From the IMG/VR virus record IMGVR_UViG_3300020207_000018, positions 1 through 64,000 of that record: 64,000 nucleotides of DNA. One strand, given 5' to 3'. This document shows positions 55,766 through 64,000 of this stretch, piece by piece. The position numbers and the translations under genes are program-made. The notes beneath the pieces were generated by a model. It saw only the letters and a list, made by a program, of their open reading frames with translations. It ran no database searches and was not told where the DNA came from. Origin of the DNA: a virus. Numbering within the stretch: position 1 is the first letter of the stretch; each line of letters begins with the position of its first letter.

Positions 55766-58700
55766 GCTAATGCTATACATCTAAGACCAGAAATTATTGG
55801 TACTTGAGATGTGTTTGTAGCCTGTCCTACAATCTTAATTACAAAACCTGTAAATTCAGGTAAGTTGTCTGCTGTGTATTCGTATTCTTTAAAGTTTCTA
55901 GCGTCTTGATCAATAGCTGTGTCAGGACCACCAGTTGAGTTAAAGAATTCAAATCCTAAATCATCTACTGGTGTATCTTCATCGTTTTTGATGAGTTTGT
56001 ATAAAACTTTAATGTCTGAGTTAGGTGGTCTAAAGTTATCTGATAAAACTTTCAATGATGTAGCAGGATTCTTTAAACTTACCAATCTTGTTGTGTATAC
56101 CATTGCGTTGTTATCGCCATCTGGTTCTGTTGATGGTACGTAAACTTCACCATCTGATAGATCGGCAGCAGAATCAATATCATTAATTCTGTTCATAATA
56201 CCTAGACAACCAATTGTACCTGTATCAATGTAAGGTGATACGTTTGGATTTGATGATCTCATTTGTAGTAATAATCTAAATGATCTCTGGTTACCCATTC
56301 TCTCTAATTCGTTGAGGGGTGATGCAACAACACTTGGTCTACTGAAGTAAACGTTATCGTTTAATTTAATAAAGTCATTTGCAGTTCTTCTTACATATTC
56401 AGTATCTAAGTTTGAATCTTCTGGTGAACCCATACCTGTTCTATTAATACTTGAGAATATTTGAGTATTATTAAATGTTATAGAAGGTATCATTGTATGA
56501 ATTGCATCATAATAGATGTTTCTTGTACTTCTAACTTGACTACCACCGCCATCTACACTTTGAGTTGCAACAAAACTTGTGCCGCCTTCTAAGTCATAAG
56601 ATGACATTACAGATGTTCTAGGTAGAACATTAAATGAGTCTATACTATAATCTTGTAGACTCTCGTGTGTACCGTTAATAGCTGCAACTGGAATACCACC
56701 CAATGTGTTTTCAACATTGGTGACACTTACTGTAAATGTTTGACTGTCGATTGTGACTGTAATAGTGTCGTTCACTGCGTAGTCACTACCTGGATCAGTA
56801 ATCTTAATTGAGTTTACTGCATCTAAATCTCCAGCGTCTACAACTACTTTGACTTTAAGACCTGTACCTGTACCACCTGTTACAACAGCATCATTACTTC
56901 CACCAGTCTCGTATGTCTGTGCTGTTACGGCAGCACTAATAGCACTTGGTGTGCCAATCTCTACTACGCCATCTTCTTTATCGCCTTTCACGCCTGCTAT
57001 TGTTACGTGTGAAGTTGTTTCGTACATACCGTGTGAGTAGTTTAATATCTTAACATAACTTTGACCAGCAAATGTTTGAACTGGATTCTCTTGTAGTTTT
57101 ACATCTCCGATAAAATCGTTTTCAAACACAACTTCTGCAACTTTTGAGGTATCGAATTGTGCAATCTTAAGATTGAACTTGAGATCGTCTGTTTGTTCTG
57201 CTGTCCATGTTGATGCGTTTTGTGATAAGAACAATGAACCAGCATATGGTTGTCCTGAAATTGTTTCACCAGTAATTAAATCGTTTTCGCCCATTCTGGA
57301 TATGAAACATTCGTATTCGTTTGAGTTTGATAAAACTACGAAACAGTATTCTTTACCTTTCTCTAGGTATACAGGCGAATCAAATGTAAATGTTGTAGCA
57401 CTTGAACCGTCTTCTGAAATATTAACTTCGTTTGGATTCTTAGATACTGTTGAGAATGGTAATACTAACTGACCTGGATAACCATTCACCATGTTTCTAA
57501 CTTGTACTGACACTGGTAGTGCATCGTCTTTAGTTCTAAAGAATAGATCAACTGAAGACAACATCATGCCACCATCCATATCTACTAAGAATGATTCTGC
57601 TAATGGATCGACCCACTCTGTCTCACGCAATTCTCTCTCATCGAATATTCTAGGAATTCTAGGATCAACGTCCCAAAAATCTCTAGGGTCATCAATAGGC
57701 GGTGGTGACGGTATCGGCGTACTTGTTGGTGTCGGCGTTGGTGTCGGTGTCGGTGTAGGCGACGGTGTAGGCGCAGGAGTTGTTGTCGGCGCTGGCGTCG
57801 GCGTAGGTGTCGGTGTAGGACTTGGTGTAGGCTCTGGAGTCGGTGTTGGACTCGGTATAGGTGCCTCAGTAGGTTCTGGTGTAGGTGTAGGTGCTGGAGT
57901 TGCAGGTGGTTCTGGACTTGGCTCAGGTGGTGTACCTGTACCAGGTGTTACGTTTAATAACTCACCTCTTCTTACTATTTGTCTCTCAGCAGATAGCCTT
58001 TCAATAACTACTCTACCATTCCTTGTTGATACAATTTCAGTTTGTGAAGCTTGTAATAAACCTTGTGCTTGATAGATTGCATTACCTCGTGATGCTGGGT
58101 TAGAAAGGTTATTTGAACTTGATGTAATAACCATTTCTCTAGCACCAGTTGGGAATCTCTGGAATCTATCGTTAGGTAAACTGAATGTTGCTCTTAATCT
58201 ACCGTTACCATCTGTTTTTACTATTTGATCGTATGATGTACCACCATCTTTACTGTACAGTGTACTGAATGGTTTTACATATGAGTTTACATCGATACCA
58301 TCAAAGAATACGTAATGGTTTGTGTTTGGTTTTAAGTTAACTGCATCTATTTCAATGTCTCTTGGTCTACAGAATGGTACAATTGTGACACTAACAATTC
58401 TATCGTTACGTGTTTCAACTAACTCTTCTACAACCGATGTTCTAACACCTGTTCTGATCTGAGACTCAGGTGTTTCTGTTACATTTCTTGTAACAGTAGT
58501 ATTAGGTGTATATTCACCACCTTGTGAAGGATCACCGTTCCAAGCTGCTGGAACACTTGATAATGTCTCTGTCTCTACAACTGTAGGTTCACCTACCCAT
58601 GTAGTCTGCCATGCGTTCCAAACAGTGCCTAATGCGTTTTCGTTCTCTGCTAATACTGCATCGAAGTTGCCTTCTCTGTTAACTCTTACTTCTGGTAATT

Positions 58701-61700
58701 GTTCTGTGTCTTGCCAGATGTCTGTCTCTGGACTTAGTTTAACGTGACCAATAAATGCAAACACAGCGTATGGGTTAACATTTAATGACCTAGATGCCTT
58801 ATTTTGATTAACAAATGATCTTTCTGTATATGGTAATGTGATAATATCACCAGACTTCTTATAGTTACGTGACAATGCTGAGTTAGCAATGATATCAAAG
58901 AACTGAGTATGGTGTTTAGGTCTTAATTGACCTAGTTTTGTATCGATAGCACATTCATAGTCTGGATGTGAAACATCACCAATCTTATGACCTCTAAAGT
59001 TATCTACTAAGAAGCCTGATTTATATCTGTCAAATCCGTCTGCATCTAAAATTTGTTTTGATTGTGTATCTTTTTCTAATAAAGATAGTGCTGTAATTCT
59101 TTCAATGTTTGTAAGTCTTTGGTTTATTCTACCAATATCTTTCATCGTATATCTACGATGATCAAATTGTTTTAAATTGATTTCTTTTAAGTTTGATGTG
59201 TAAGCAGGTATGAACAATTCGAACATTTCAATTGCATCATCTAACTGATTTGGTTTTTGAGGACTAATATCAGGATAACCAATAGAAACTTCAAACTTAC
59301 CATTTCTAGTTAAGAATACTTTATCAATTCTAGGTACATAGAAATCTATATCTGCTGTCACTGAAGATGTAGGCATTGGACATGAAATTGTTCCATTGTC
59401 GACATCGTTAAACACCCTTGATGTGTATACAAATGGTGCAGCTGTTACTTTTGTATTATCTGATAAGTTTAATGGATCGTTCTGATCATAAGCATTTGTA
59501 TCATCATCTTGGAAATTAGTGCCAGGTAAAAAGTCTGTTGATGGTCTAAAGTCTACTGCATCTGATAATTCGAACTTACCGTCTGGTTCAAAACCACCTA
59601 AGTCTACTTTATTTGGTGAGTAATTTGGTATATCTTTGTACTCAACATCAGCACTGTTATAAGAATTTACTGAGTAGTAATCTCCTGTACCACCTCTACT
59701 AAACATGTCAAAGATAACAGTCACAGGATTGTTAGGTGCTGATCTACCTTGTTTTAAAACTAGTTTTGAGAAGTCATAATAACCATCTCTTTGGCCATTG
59801 TCTAAGAAATAGTTGTTCTTAATGTTTGGTGAACCTGCACTTAAGTTTGATAGTACAGCGATACCTGAACTTGTTTGGCCAACAATTGTCTCACCGTCAA
59901 TGAAAGGTATATCATTTAAGTATACAAAGTATGATGTGTTTGTATCACCACCCCAATTGATCAATAATGCTCTTGCTGTTGATGATTGACCTACAATCTC
60001 TTCTTTTAATGCAAAAGAACCTGAACTTATTGTTACAGTTGCGTTTGGTGGTGTTGCCTGACTATTTGAACCTGAAGTTGTGCCTGGAACTGCCTCTAAA
60101 ACTGCATGTATTTTATAGACATCTGGTACACATAGATTCAATTCTTTGTGATCGTATGCAAGACCATAGAAAGGTTTATCACTATTAGATGATCTAAATG
60201 AAACTGATCTGAATTTTTCTAAAGCTTTTGACTTTACAGCAGGTGCTGTTCTCTTAACAGTATAAGTTGCTAATATTTGAGCACCTGATCCTGAATCACT
60301 GAATGTAACATCTAATGAAGTACCTGGTGTACCAAAAGTTACATCGTCTGCGACTAACACGTCACCTAATGCTACGACATCACCAGTTCCGTTTAGTGAT
60401 AATTTAGTAAATTGATATTTGTCATCACCAAAGTCTGAGAATGTTTCGTCTGACTCTTTTGTCAAAGTGATTGTACCATTTGACATTGAGAACAGTCCTT
60501 GTTTTCTGACTTCTACTGTTCCTGTTGGTGTTACATCTGAAACGTAATCTCTAGGCCATGCAAATATATTTGATGTCTGATCTTGGTCTGCAAGTTTTGC
60601 TCTTTTTCTGATAACTGCTACTTGTGTTGCCGCTGAAGGTGTCACTGCACCACCAGCTGTTGTAACTACATTTAACGATGTATCGTTAGTAACAACTGAA
60701 ACTCTATGTTCTGTACCATTAACAACGATATGATCACCAACTTTTACTTCTTTAGTAAACTGTGAACCAACACCTTGTAATTCATTTGTTGAGCCATTAA
60801 ATGTACCTAAACCAGATATTACTGATATATCATCTAATACTACATCGGCACTAAAGTCTAGTCCTACGCTAGCAGGTGAAACTTGACCGACTGAGTGAGA
60901 TTGACTTACATTAAAGACCTGAACACTAGTTGATGCTACTGCTGATGCAGTTCCCTTACCTCTAACTGATACATTATTACCTGATACAAATTGTCCTACT
61001 ACATCATGTAGATAAATGTTATTACTATCGACATATGCAACAATACCTGTTGCGCCTGTAATATCGTCTGTTAGTTTATCACCGTTAGCATATAATGTTG
61101 AGGTTGCTGTTGTAACTCCAACTTTAGTAAACATTTTAATATCAAATAGATATAATTGATATTCATCTGTAGCTGACTCATCAAAATGTCTAACTCTTGC
61201 AAAACCAATATTCTCTGCACTACCACTTAATGCTGATGCAGAAGATTTAGGTAGACTGTAAAGTTTGATTGGTTCGAAAGCATTTGTTGAAGCTGAATCA
61301 CCAATTTCTGGCATTCCATAAATGTTGTTGATTTTTAATTTATTACCTATTCTAACTGGTGTTGATGCGTTAGATAGTTCTGCTGTTGTTCTTGCTTTAT
61401 TAATTGTTAGGTTTGATGTACCTGCTTTTTCAATTTCGTATCCTCTAACATAAGCTTTACCAGCAGATATCTGCATGATAAACTTCTCTTCTTGTCCGCC
61501 TTCTGCTATTGGATAAAACCCTTTGTTATCTGAAGTTTTTAAATGTTCTCTGAAATTACTAGTAAATGGTCTTACAACAAAATCGCCATTGGCATCAAAG
61601 GTTCTTCGTGCCATAGTATTTTCTATTTCAGAATAGATTGGTCTATTGATTGATAGTTCAATGATACCATTGTTAACTCTTGCTAATTCAATGAAGTTAA

Positions 61701-62529
61701 CACTTGTAGTATCTGTTAGTGCTACTTTAGATAATGTAAGATCAAATTTTAATCTATCGGCACCAGGCGCATTATCGTTTGATGAGCCTTGTGCATTGTC
61801 TAAGAGACTATTATCTTCTGTTGATGATATGATAGTTTCATTGATAGAAAGACCAACTCTATATGAAGGATTACCTGCATATTTTTCTAATACGATAAGT
61901 TGTTTGTCTACCTTTACAAAGAAACCTCTTGTAAAAACTACACCTTCTGAAATTTCTGCAATTGAAGCACGACCAGTTGGTGTTGATGATTGTGATAATG
62001 TTTTAAAGTAGTTGTTGTTTGTTGCTACAGCAGAAGTTGATCCAAAACCGTCAGCTGAGAATTCTACTTCTCTTATTTCTTCTGAACCTTTGAATATAAA
62101 AGAACCATCGCTGTCTGTACCTTGTGATAATGCTTTTACAAATAGTGTTATAGAATCATCTTCAGTTTCAGCAGTTGATGAAATAACTTTTGCTACTACA
62201 CCTGTTGTTAAACCTTGAATGAGTTTGCCGTGAAAACTAGTTCTATAAGATTCTACGTTTAGATCGCCGTTTGCATTTGGATTTGAATTTTGTACTTTGA
62301 CAAAATAGATGTCCATGTCAATGTTTGACTGAGCACCTGAAACAATAGAACCTTCTTTAAAGAAATGATCACCAAATTTCTCTACCTGATCTTGTAGAAT
62401 AGATTGAGTTTGAGTTAACTCTCTCGCTTGAATTGGTCGACCAGCACGATACAGAACTTTATGAAATTTCTTGTCTGCATCGTAATCATCGTAATATGGT
62501 GTAATATTTAGATCCGTTTTCTCTGACAT
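55762..62529 (-). CDS. Giant DUF4815 virion structural protein (2255 aa)
   Basis: The N-terminus ([55 protein letters not shown]) is the DUF4815 domain of baseplate-associated proteins in marine T4-like phages. The long middle part is beta-rich with many G-T-x-x-V-V repeats. Residues about 1530-1613 are a Pro/Thr-rich linker ([16 protein letters not shown] kind). After it come [32 protein letters not shown] and a C-terminal [12 protein letters not shown]. It is probably a peripheral baseplate or fibre-support protein. It lies between gene 8 and the fibre genes. Confidence 0.88.
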   Translation of the reverse strand: MSEKTDLNITPYYDDYDADKKFHKVLYRAGRPIQARELTQTQSILQDQVEKFGDHFFKEGSIVSGAQSNIDMDIYFVKVQNSNPNANGDLNVESYRTSFHGKLIQGLTTGVVAKVISSTAETEDDSITLFVKALSQGTDSDGSFIFKGSEEIREVEFSADGFGSTSAVATNNNYFKTLSQSSTPTGRASIAEISEGVVFTRGFFVKVDKQLIVLEKYAGNPSYRVGLSINETIISSTEDNSLLDNAQGSSNDNAPGADRLKFDLTLSKVALTDTTSVNFIELARVNNGIIELSINRPIYSEIENTMARRTFDANGDFVVRPFTSNFREHLKTSDNKGFYPIAEGGQEEKFIMQISAGKAYVRGYEIEKAGTSNLTINKARTTAELSNASTPVRIGNKLKINNIYGMPEIGDSASTNAFEPIKLYSLPKSSASALSGSAENIGFARVRHFDESATDEYQLYLFDIKMFTKVGVTTATSTLYANGDKLTDDITGATGIVAYVDSNNIYLHDVVGQFVSGNNVSVRGKGTASAVASTSVQVFNVSQSHSVGQVSPASVGLDFSADVVLDDISVISGLGTFNGSTNELQGVGSQFTKEVKVGDHIVVNGTEHRVSVVTNDTSLNVVTTAGGAVTPSAATQVAVIRKRAKLADQDQTSNIFAWPRDYVSDVTPTGTVEVRKQGLFSMSNGTITLTKESDETFSDFGDDKYQFTKLSLNGTGDVVALGDVLVADDVTFGTPGTSLDVTFSDSGSGAQILATYTVKRTAPAVKSKALEKFRSVSFRSSNSDKPFYGLAYDHKELNLCVPDVYKIHAVLEAVPGTTSGSNSQATPPNATVTISSGSFALKEEIVGQSSTARALLINWGGDTNTSYFVYLNDIPFIDGETIVGQTSSGIAVLSNLSAGSPNIKNNYFLDNGQRDGYYDFSKLVLKQGRSAPNNPVTVIFDMFSRGGTGDYYSVNSYNSADVEYKDIPNYSPNKVDLGGFEPDGKFELSDAVDFRPSTDFLPGTNFQDDDTNAYDQNDPLNLSDNTKVTAAPFVYTSRVFNDVDNGTISCPMPTSSVTADIDFYVPRIDKVFLTRNGKFEVSIGYPDISPQKPNQLDDAIEMFELFIPAYTSNLKEINLKQFDHRRYTMKDIGRINQRLTNIERITALSLLEKDTQSKQILDADGFDRYKSGFLVDNFRGHKIGDVSHPDYECAIDTKLGQLRPKHHTQFFDIIANSALSRNYKKSGDIITLPYTERSFVNQNKASRSLNVNPYAVFAFIGHVKLSPETDIWQDTEQLPEVRVNREGNFDAVLAENENALGTVWNAWQTTWVGEPTVVETETLSSVPAAWNGDPSQGGEYTPNTTVTRNVTETPESQIRTGVRTSVVEELVETRNDRIVSVTIVPFCRPRDIEIDAVNLKPNTNHYVFFDGIDVNSYVKPFSTLYSKDGGTSYDQIVKTDGNGRLRATFSLPNDRFQRFPTGAREMVITSSSNNLSNPASRGNAIYQAQGLLQASQTEIVSTRNGRVVIERLSAERQIVRRGELLNVTPGTGTPPEPSPEPPATPAPTPTPEPTEAPIPSPTPTPEPTPSPTPTPTPTPAPTTTPAPTPSPTPTPTPTPTPTSTPIPSPPPIDDPRDFWDVDPRIPRIFDERELRETEWVDPLAESFLVDMDGGMMLSSVDLFFRTKDDALPVSVQVRNMVNGYPGQLVLPFSTVSKNPNEVNISEDGSSATTFTFDSPVYLEKGKEYCFVVLSNSNEYECFISRMGENDLITGETISGQPYAGSLFLSQNASTWTAEQTDDLKFNLKIAQFDTSKVAEVVFENDFIGDVKLQENPVQTFAGQSYVKILNYSHGMYETTSHVTIAGVKGDKEDGVVEIGTPSAISAAVTAQTYETGGSNDAVVTGGTGTGLKVKVVVDAGDLDAVNSIKITDPGSDYAVNDTITVTIDSQTFTVSVTNVENTLGGIPVAAINGTHESLQDYSIDSFNVLPRTSVMSSYDLEGGTSFVATQSVDGGGSQVRSTRNIYYDAIHTMIPSITFNNTQIFSSINRTGMGSPEDSNLDTEYVRRTANDFIKLNDNVYFSRPSVVASPLNELERMGNQRSFRLLLQMRSSNPNVSPYIDTGTIGCLGIMNRINDIDSAADLSDGEVYVPSTEPDGDNNAMVYTTRLVSLKNPATSLKVLSDNFRPPNSDIKVLYKLIKNDEDTPVDDLGFEFFNSTGGPDTAIDQDARNFKEYEYTADNLPEFTGFVIKIVGQATNTSQVPIISGLRCIALA
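57690..57945 (-). repeat. Pro/Thr-rich (mucin-like) linker in the DUF4815 protein
   Basis: About 80 codons of alternating Pro with Thr, Ser, Ala or Glu. The DNA is a degenerate six-base repeat. It is an in-frame flexible or extended spacer between two folded parts. Confidence 0.9.
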
Positions 62530-62567
62530 AGTTTTAAATTTTATTTAATGTTGTTTAAAACAACTAA

Positions 62568-64000
62568 TTACATTTCAATGATCAGTTTGATATCTTCAAT
62601 CTGATCGGCTGCCCTTGACACAGGACCTCTATTCTCAACATAGAGAATATCACCAGTAAATCTTCTCATCTCTGGATGATCTGCATCTACACCAGCGGCA
62701 TTCACTGAAGTTACAATTGAACCAGAAGCATTGATGTAAATATCATCATTGTTTTGGAACAATATAAACTCACCACCGCCATTTGCTATCGGTTGATAAC
62801 TTATAATATTACCTGACTTAGATACAACTCTACCAACTGCTGTTGATGCGTTGTTTGTTGTACTATCTGTTATAATATCATCTACTGATATACCTGAAGC
62901 ACTACCAACTGTAATTCTATTTGTTACAGTCATTGTTGATAGTGTTGAAATAGCACCGTCTGAGTCTTGTAAAGGATTTTTAATTAGACCAATTTGTCTA
63001 AAATCGTTGTCTGTTGGGAAATCACCTGAGCCTTCGCCAAACTCTAATCTTGAGTTTACTACTACGAAGTTACCGCCTAGTTCGTCAACTGGATTTGCAC
63101 CATGACCACCAATTGGTGACATTACAACGTGAACTTCTGCACCTGAACCTGATGCTATAGGTGTAGCAGCTGAGTCATCTACGATGTTTGCATCGATAGT
63201 ATCTAATGATGCACGTCTGTAACCTGAACCGTATGATGATGAATCTTTAAAATATGCATCTACTAATTCACCTGAGTCAAATGATAATGTTACAACAGCA
63301 CCTGAACCGTCACCTTGGACTGGAATGTCACATGTGAATGTACTTGAACCTCCACTTGTCGCAGTATAACCTGAACCAGCAGATTTAACAATATATCTAA
63401 ACACTGCACCGTCAACCGCATCGTTTTCTACATCCCATTGAGCAGAACCGTCATCGGTTGCTGATGAACCGAATCCACCGTTTGTACCGATACCAGCAAT
63501 TCCTGATTTAGCACCGAGAGTCTTTACAGGAATAAAATCGTTAGTTACAAATTTAATAACATCTGAGGCAGTAATTTGATACATAAATTTCCACATATAT
63601 CCGTCTGAGGTAGTTTCAGGATCAGTGGTACTAACTGAAGTTGGTTGGTCTGTTGAATTAACGGGATTTACACCGCTATAAGGTGTTTTTAAACACTTAT
63701 AGACTTTATATTCGTCTGTAATTATATAACCCTTACCATCAAACCAGTTCACTATTGAACCGTCTGAACTTGAAGGTACTGCTGTACCTACACCGTAATC
63801 GTCTCTATACTCGTCATATACTGTACCTGATGTCCAGTCATATCTTACAAGTCCGTGTGATACATCACCTGAAGAAACTTGTTTAAGAGCAATCATATTT
63901 GATTGTGCTCCTAATATTTCCTCTACTGAATTGTTTGGACTTGGTGGGTTATTATCGTCAATTGATGAATCATCAGCATCTACCCATGCGTGTGATCTAC
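62568..64000 (-). CDS. 8: Baseplate wedge protein gp8, partial (N-terminus beyond window)
   Basis: The frame stays open past the ATG at 63896 to the window end (residues such as SHAWVDADDSSIDDNNPPSP), so the gene starts outside. Family marks of gp8 are YKCLKTPYSGVNPVNSTDQP, TSDGYMWKFMYQITASDVIK, FVTNDFIPVKTL and the ending RRFTGDILYVENRGPVSRAA with DQIEDIKLIIEM. gp8 is a core wedge protein of the T4 baseplate. About 440 residues before the edge are visible; T4 gp8 has 334, so the marine version is longer. Confidence 0.88.
   Translation of the reverse strand, partial: RSHAWVDADDSSIDDNNPPSPNNSVEEILGAQSNMIALKQVSSGDVSHGLVRYDWTSGTVYDEYRDDYGVGTAVPSSSDGSIVNWFDGKGYIITDEYKVYKCLKTPYSGVNPVNSTDQPTSVSTTDPETTSDGYMWKFMYQITASDVIKFVTNDFIPVKTLGAKSGIAGIGTNGGFGSSATDDGSAQWDVENDAVDGAVFRYIVKSAGSGYTATSGGSSTFTCDIPVQGDGSGAVVTLSFDSGELVDAYFKDSSSYGSGYRRASLDTIDANIVDDSAATPIASGSGAEVHVVMSPIGGHGANPVDELGGNFVVVNSRLEFGEGSGDFPTDNDFRQIGLIKNPLQDSDGAISTLSTMTVTNRITVGSASGISVDDIITDSTTNNASTAVGRVVSKSGNIISYQPIANGGGEFILFQNNDDIYINASGSIVTSVNAAGVDADHPEMRRFTGDILYVENRGPVSRAADQIEDIKLIIEM

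Noticed and set aside
57491-58072. Plus-strand open frame rich in Gly and Val
   Set aside because: It is the shadow of the Pro/Thr linker of the DUF4815 gene, whose complement is bound to lack stops.
1-64000. tRNA genes, integrase, transposase or lysogeny genes
   Set aside because: I looked for cloverleaf-like runs with CCA ends, and for recombinase or repressor motifs, and saw none; a tRNA scan could still find a divergent tRNA.

Overview
The window is a 64 kb piece of a strictly lytic, A+T-rich T4-like myovirus genome, most likely marine and close to the pelagimyophage/cyanomyophage branch. This rests on an almost unbroken T4 core in cyanophage-like order (regA-62-44-45 ... 46-47-55 ... 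uvsW-uvsY ... 23-22-21-core-20-19-18-17-16-15-14-13 ... 8), the CobS/CobT-like pair, a phage peptide deformylase, and tail-fibre proteins of the marine T4-like type. No photosynthesis gene, integrase or tRNA was seen. The curli-type outer-membrane secretion genes imply a Gram-negative host. Nearly all genes lie on the minus strand; only a 50-codon gene (4727-4879) and a GlcNAc-transferase-like gene (22687-23526) are on the plus strand.

Layout. 1-4.6 kb: a curli-like export operon (two small membrane proteins, CsgF-like, CsgG lipoprotein, a curlin-repeat protein, a FecR-domain protein, a 48-aa membrane protein, and a second curlin-like protein cut by the window edge), with a T4-type late promoter at its head. 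4.6-5.5 kb: a duplicated-motif leader, a small plus-strand gene, a bidirectional terminator and two small membrane proteins. 5.5-8.9 kb: RegA, clamp loader (gp62, gp44) and sliding clamp (gp45) with micro-genes between them. 8.9-13 kb: MoxR/CobS-like AAA ATPase, a four-Cys protein and a VWA protein with an HEXXH motif. 13-17.6 kb: a 2OG-Fe(II) oxygenase, peptide deformylase, gp46/gp47 recombination nuclease and the late sigma factor gp55. 17.7-22.6 kb: small exported and membrane proteins, UvsW, another oxygenase, UvsY and a tail-tube-fold protein. 23.5-36.3 kb: head, tail and packaging genes. 36.3-41 kb: two or three further oxygenase-type enzymes, a DUF6065 protein and a two-domain glycosyltransferase. 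41-55.6 kb: adhesin and tail-fibre genes, including four Pro/Tyr-rich repeat proteins, one ending in a Hint (hedgehog/intein) domain. 55.6-64 kb: a 2255-aa DUF4815 structural protein and gp8 (cut by the window edge).

How the genes work together. gp55 and gp45 are the known sigma factor and sliding-clamp activator of T4 late transcription, and late-promoter octamers (TATAAATA or one-base variants) precede many structural genes and the curli operon, so the curli genes are probably expressed with the virion genes. At several places the octamer is only 5-8 nt from an ATG that lacks a Shine-Dalgarno sequence, suggesting leaderless late mRNAs.

The most unusual material is (a) the curli-like cassette, (b) the repeat proteins with a Pro ladder of 6-6-8 spacing (20-residue period) and a terminal Hint domain, and (c) hydroxylase-like and glycosyltransferase genes next to those Pro/Tyr-rich fibres. 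The last group could form a virion-protein hydroxylation and glycosylation pathway; this is inference. All assignments come from reading the sequence and remembered family motifs; no database search was run.
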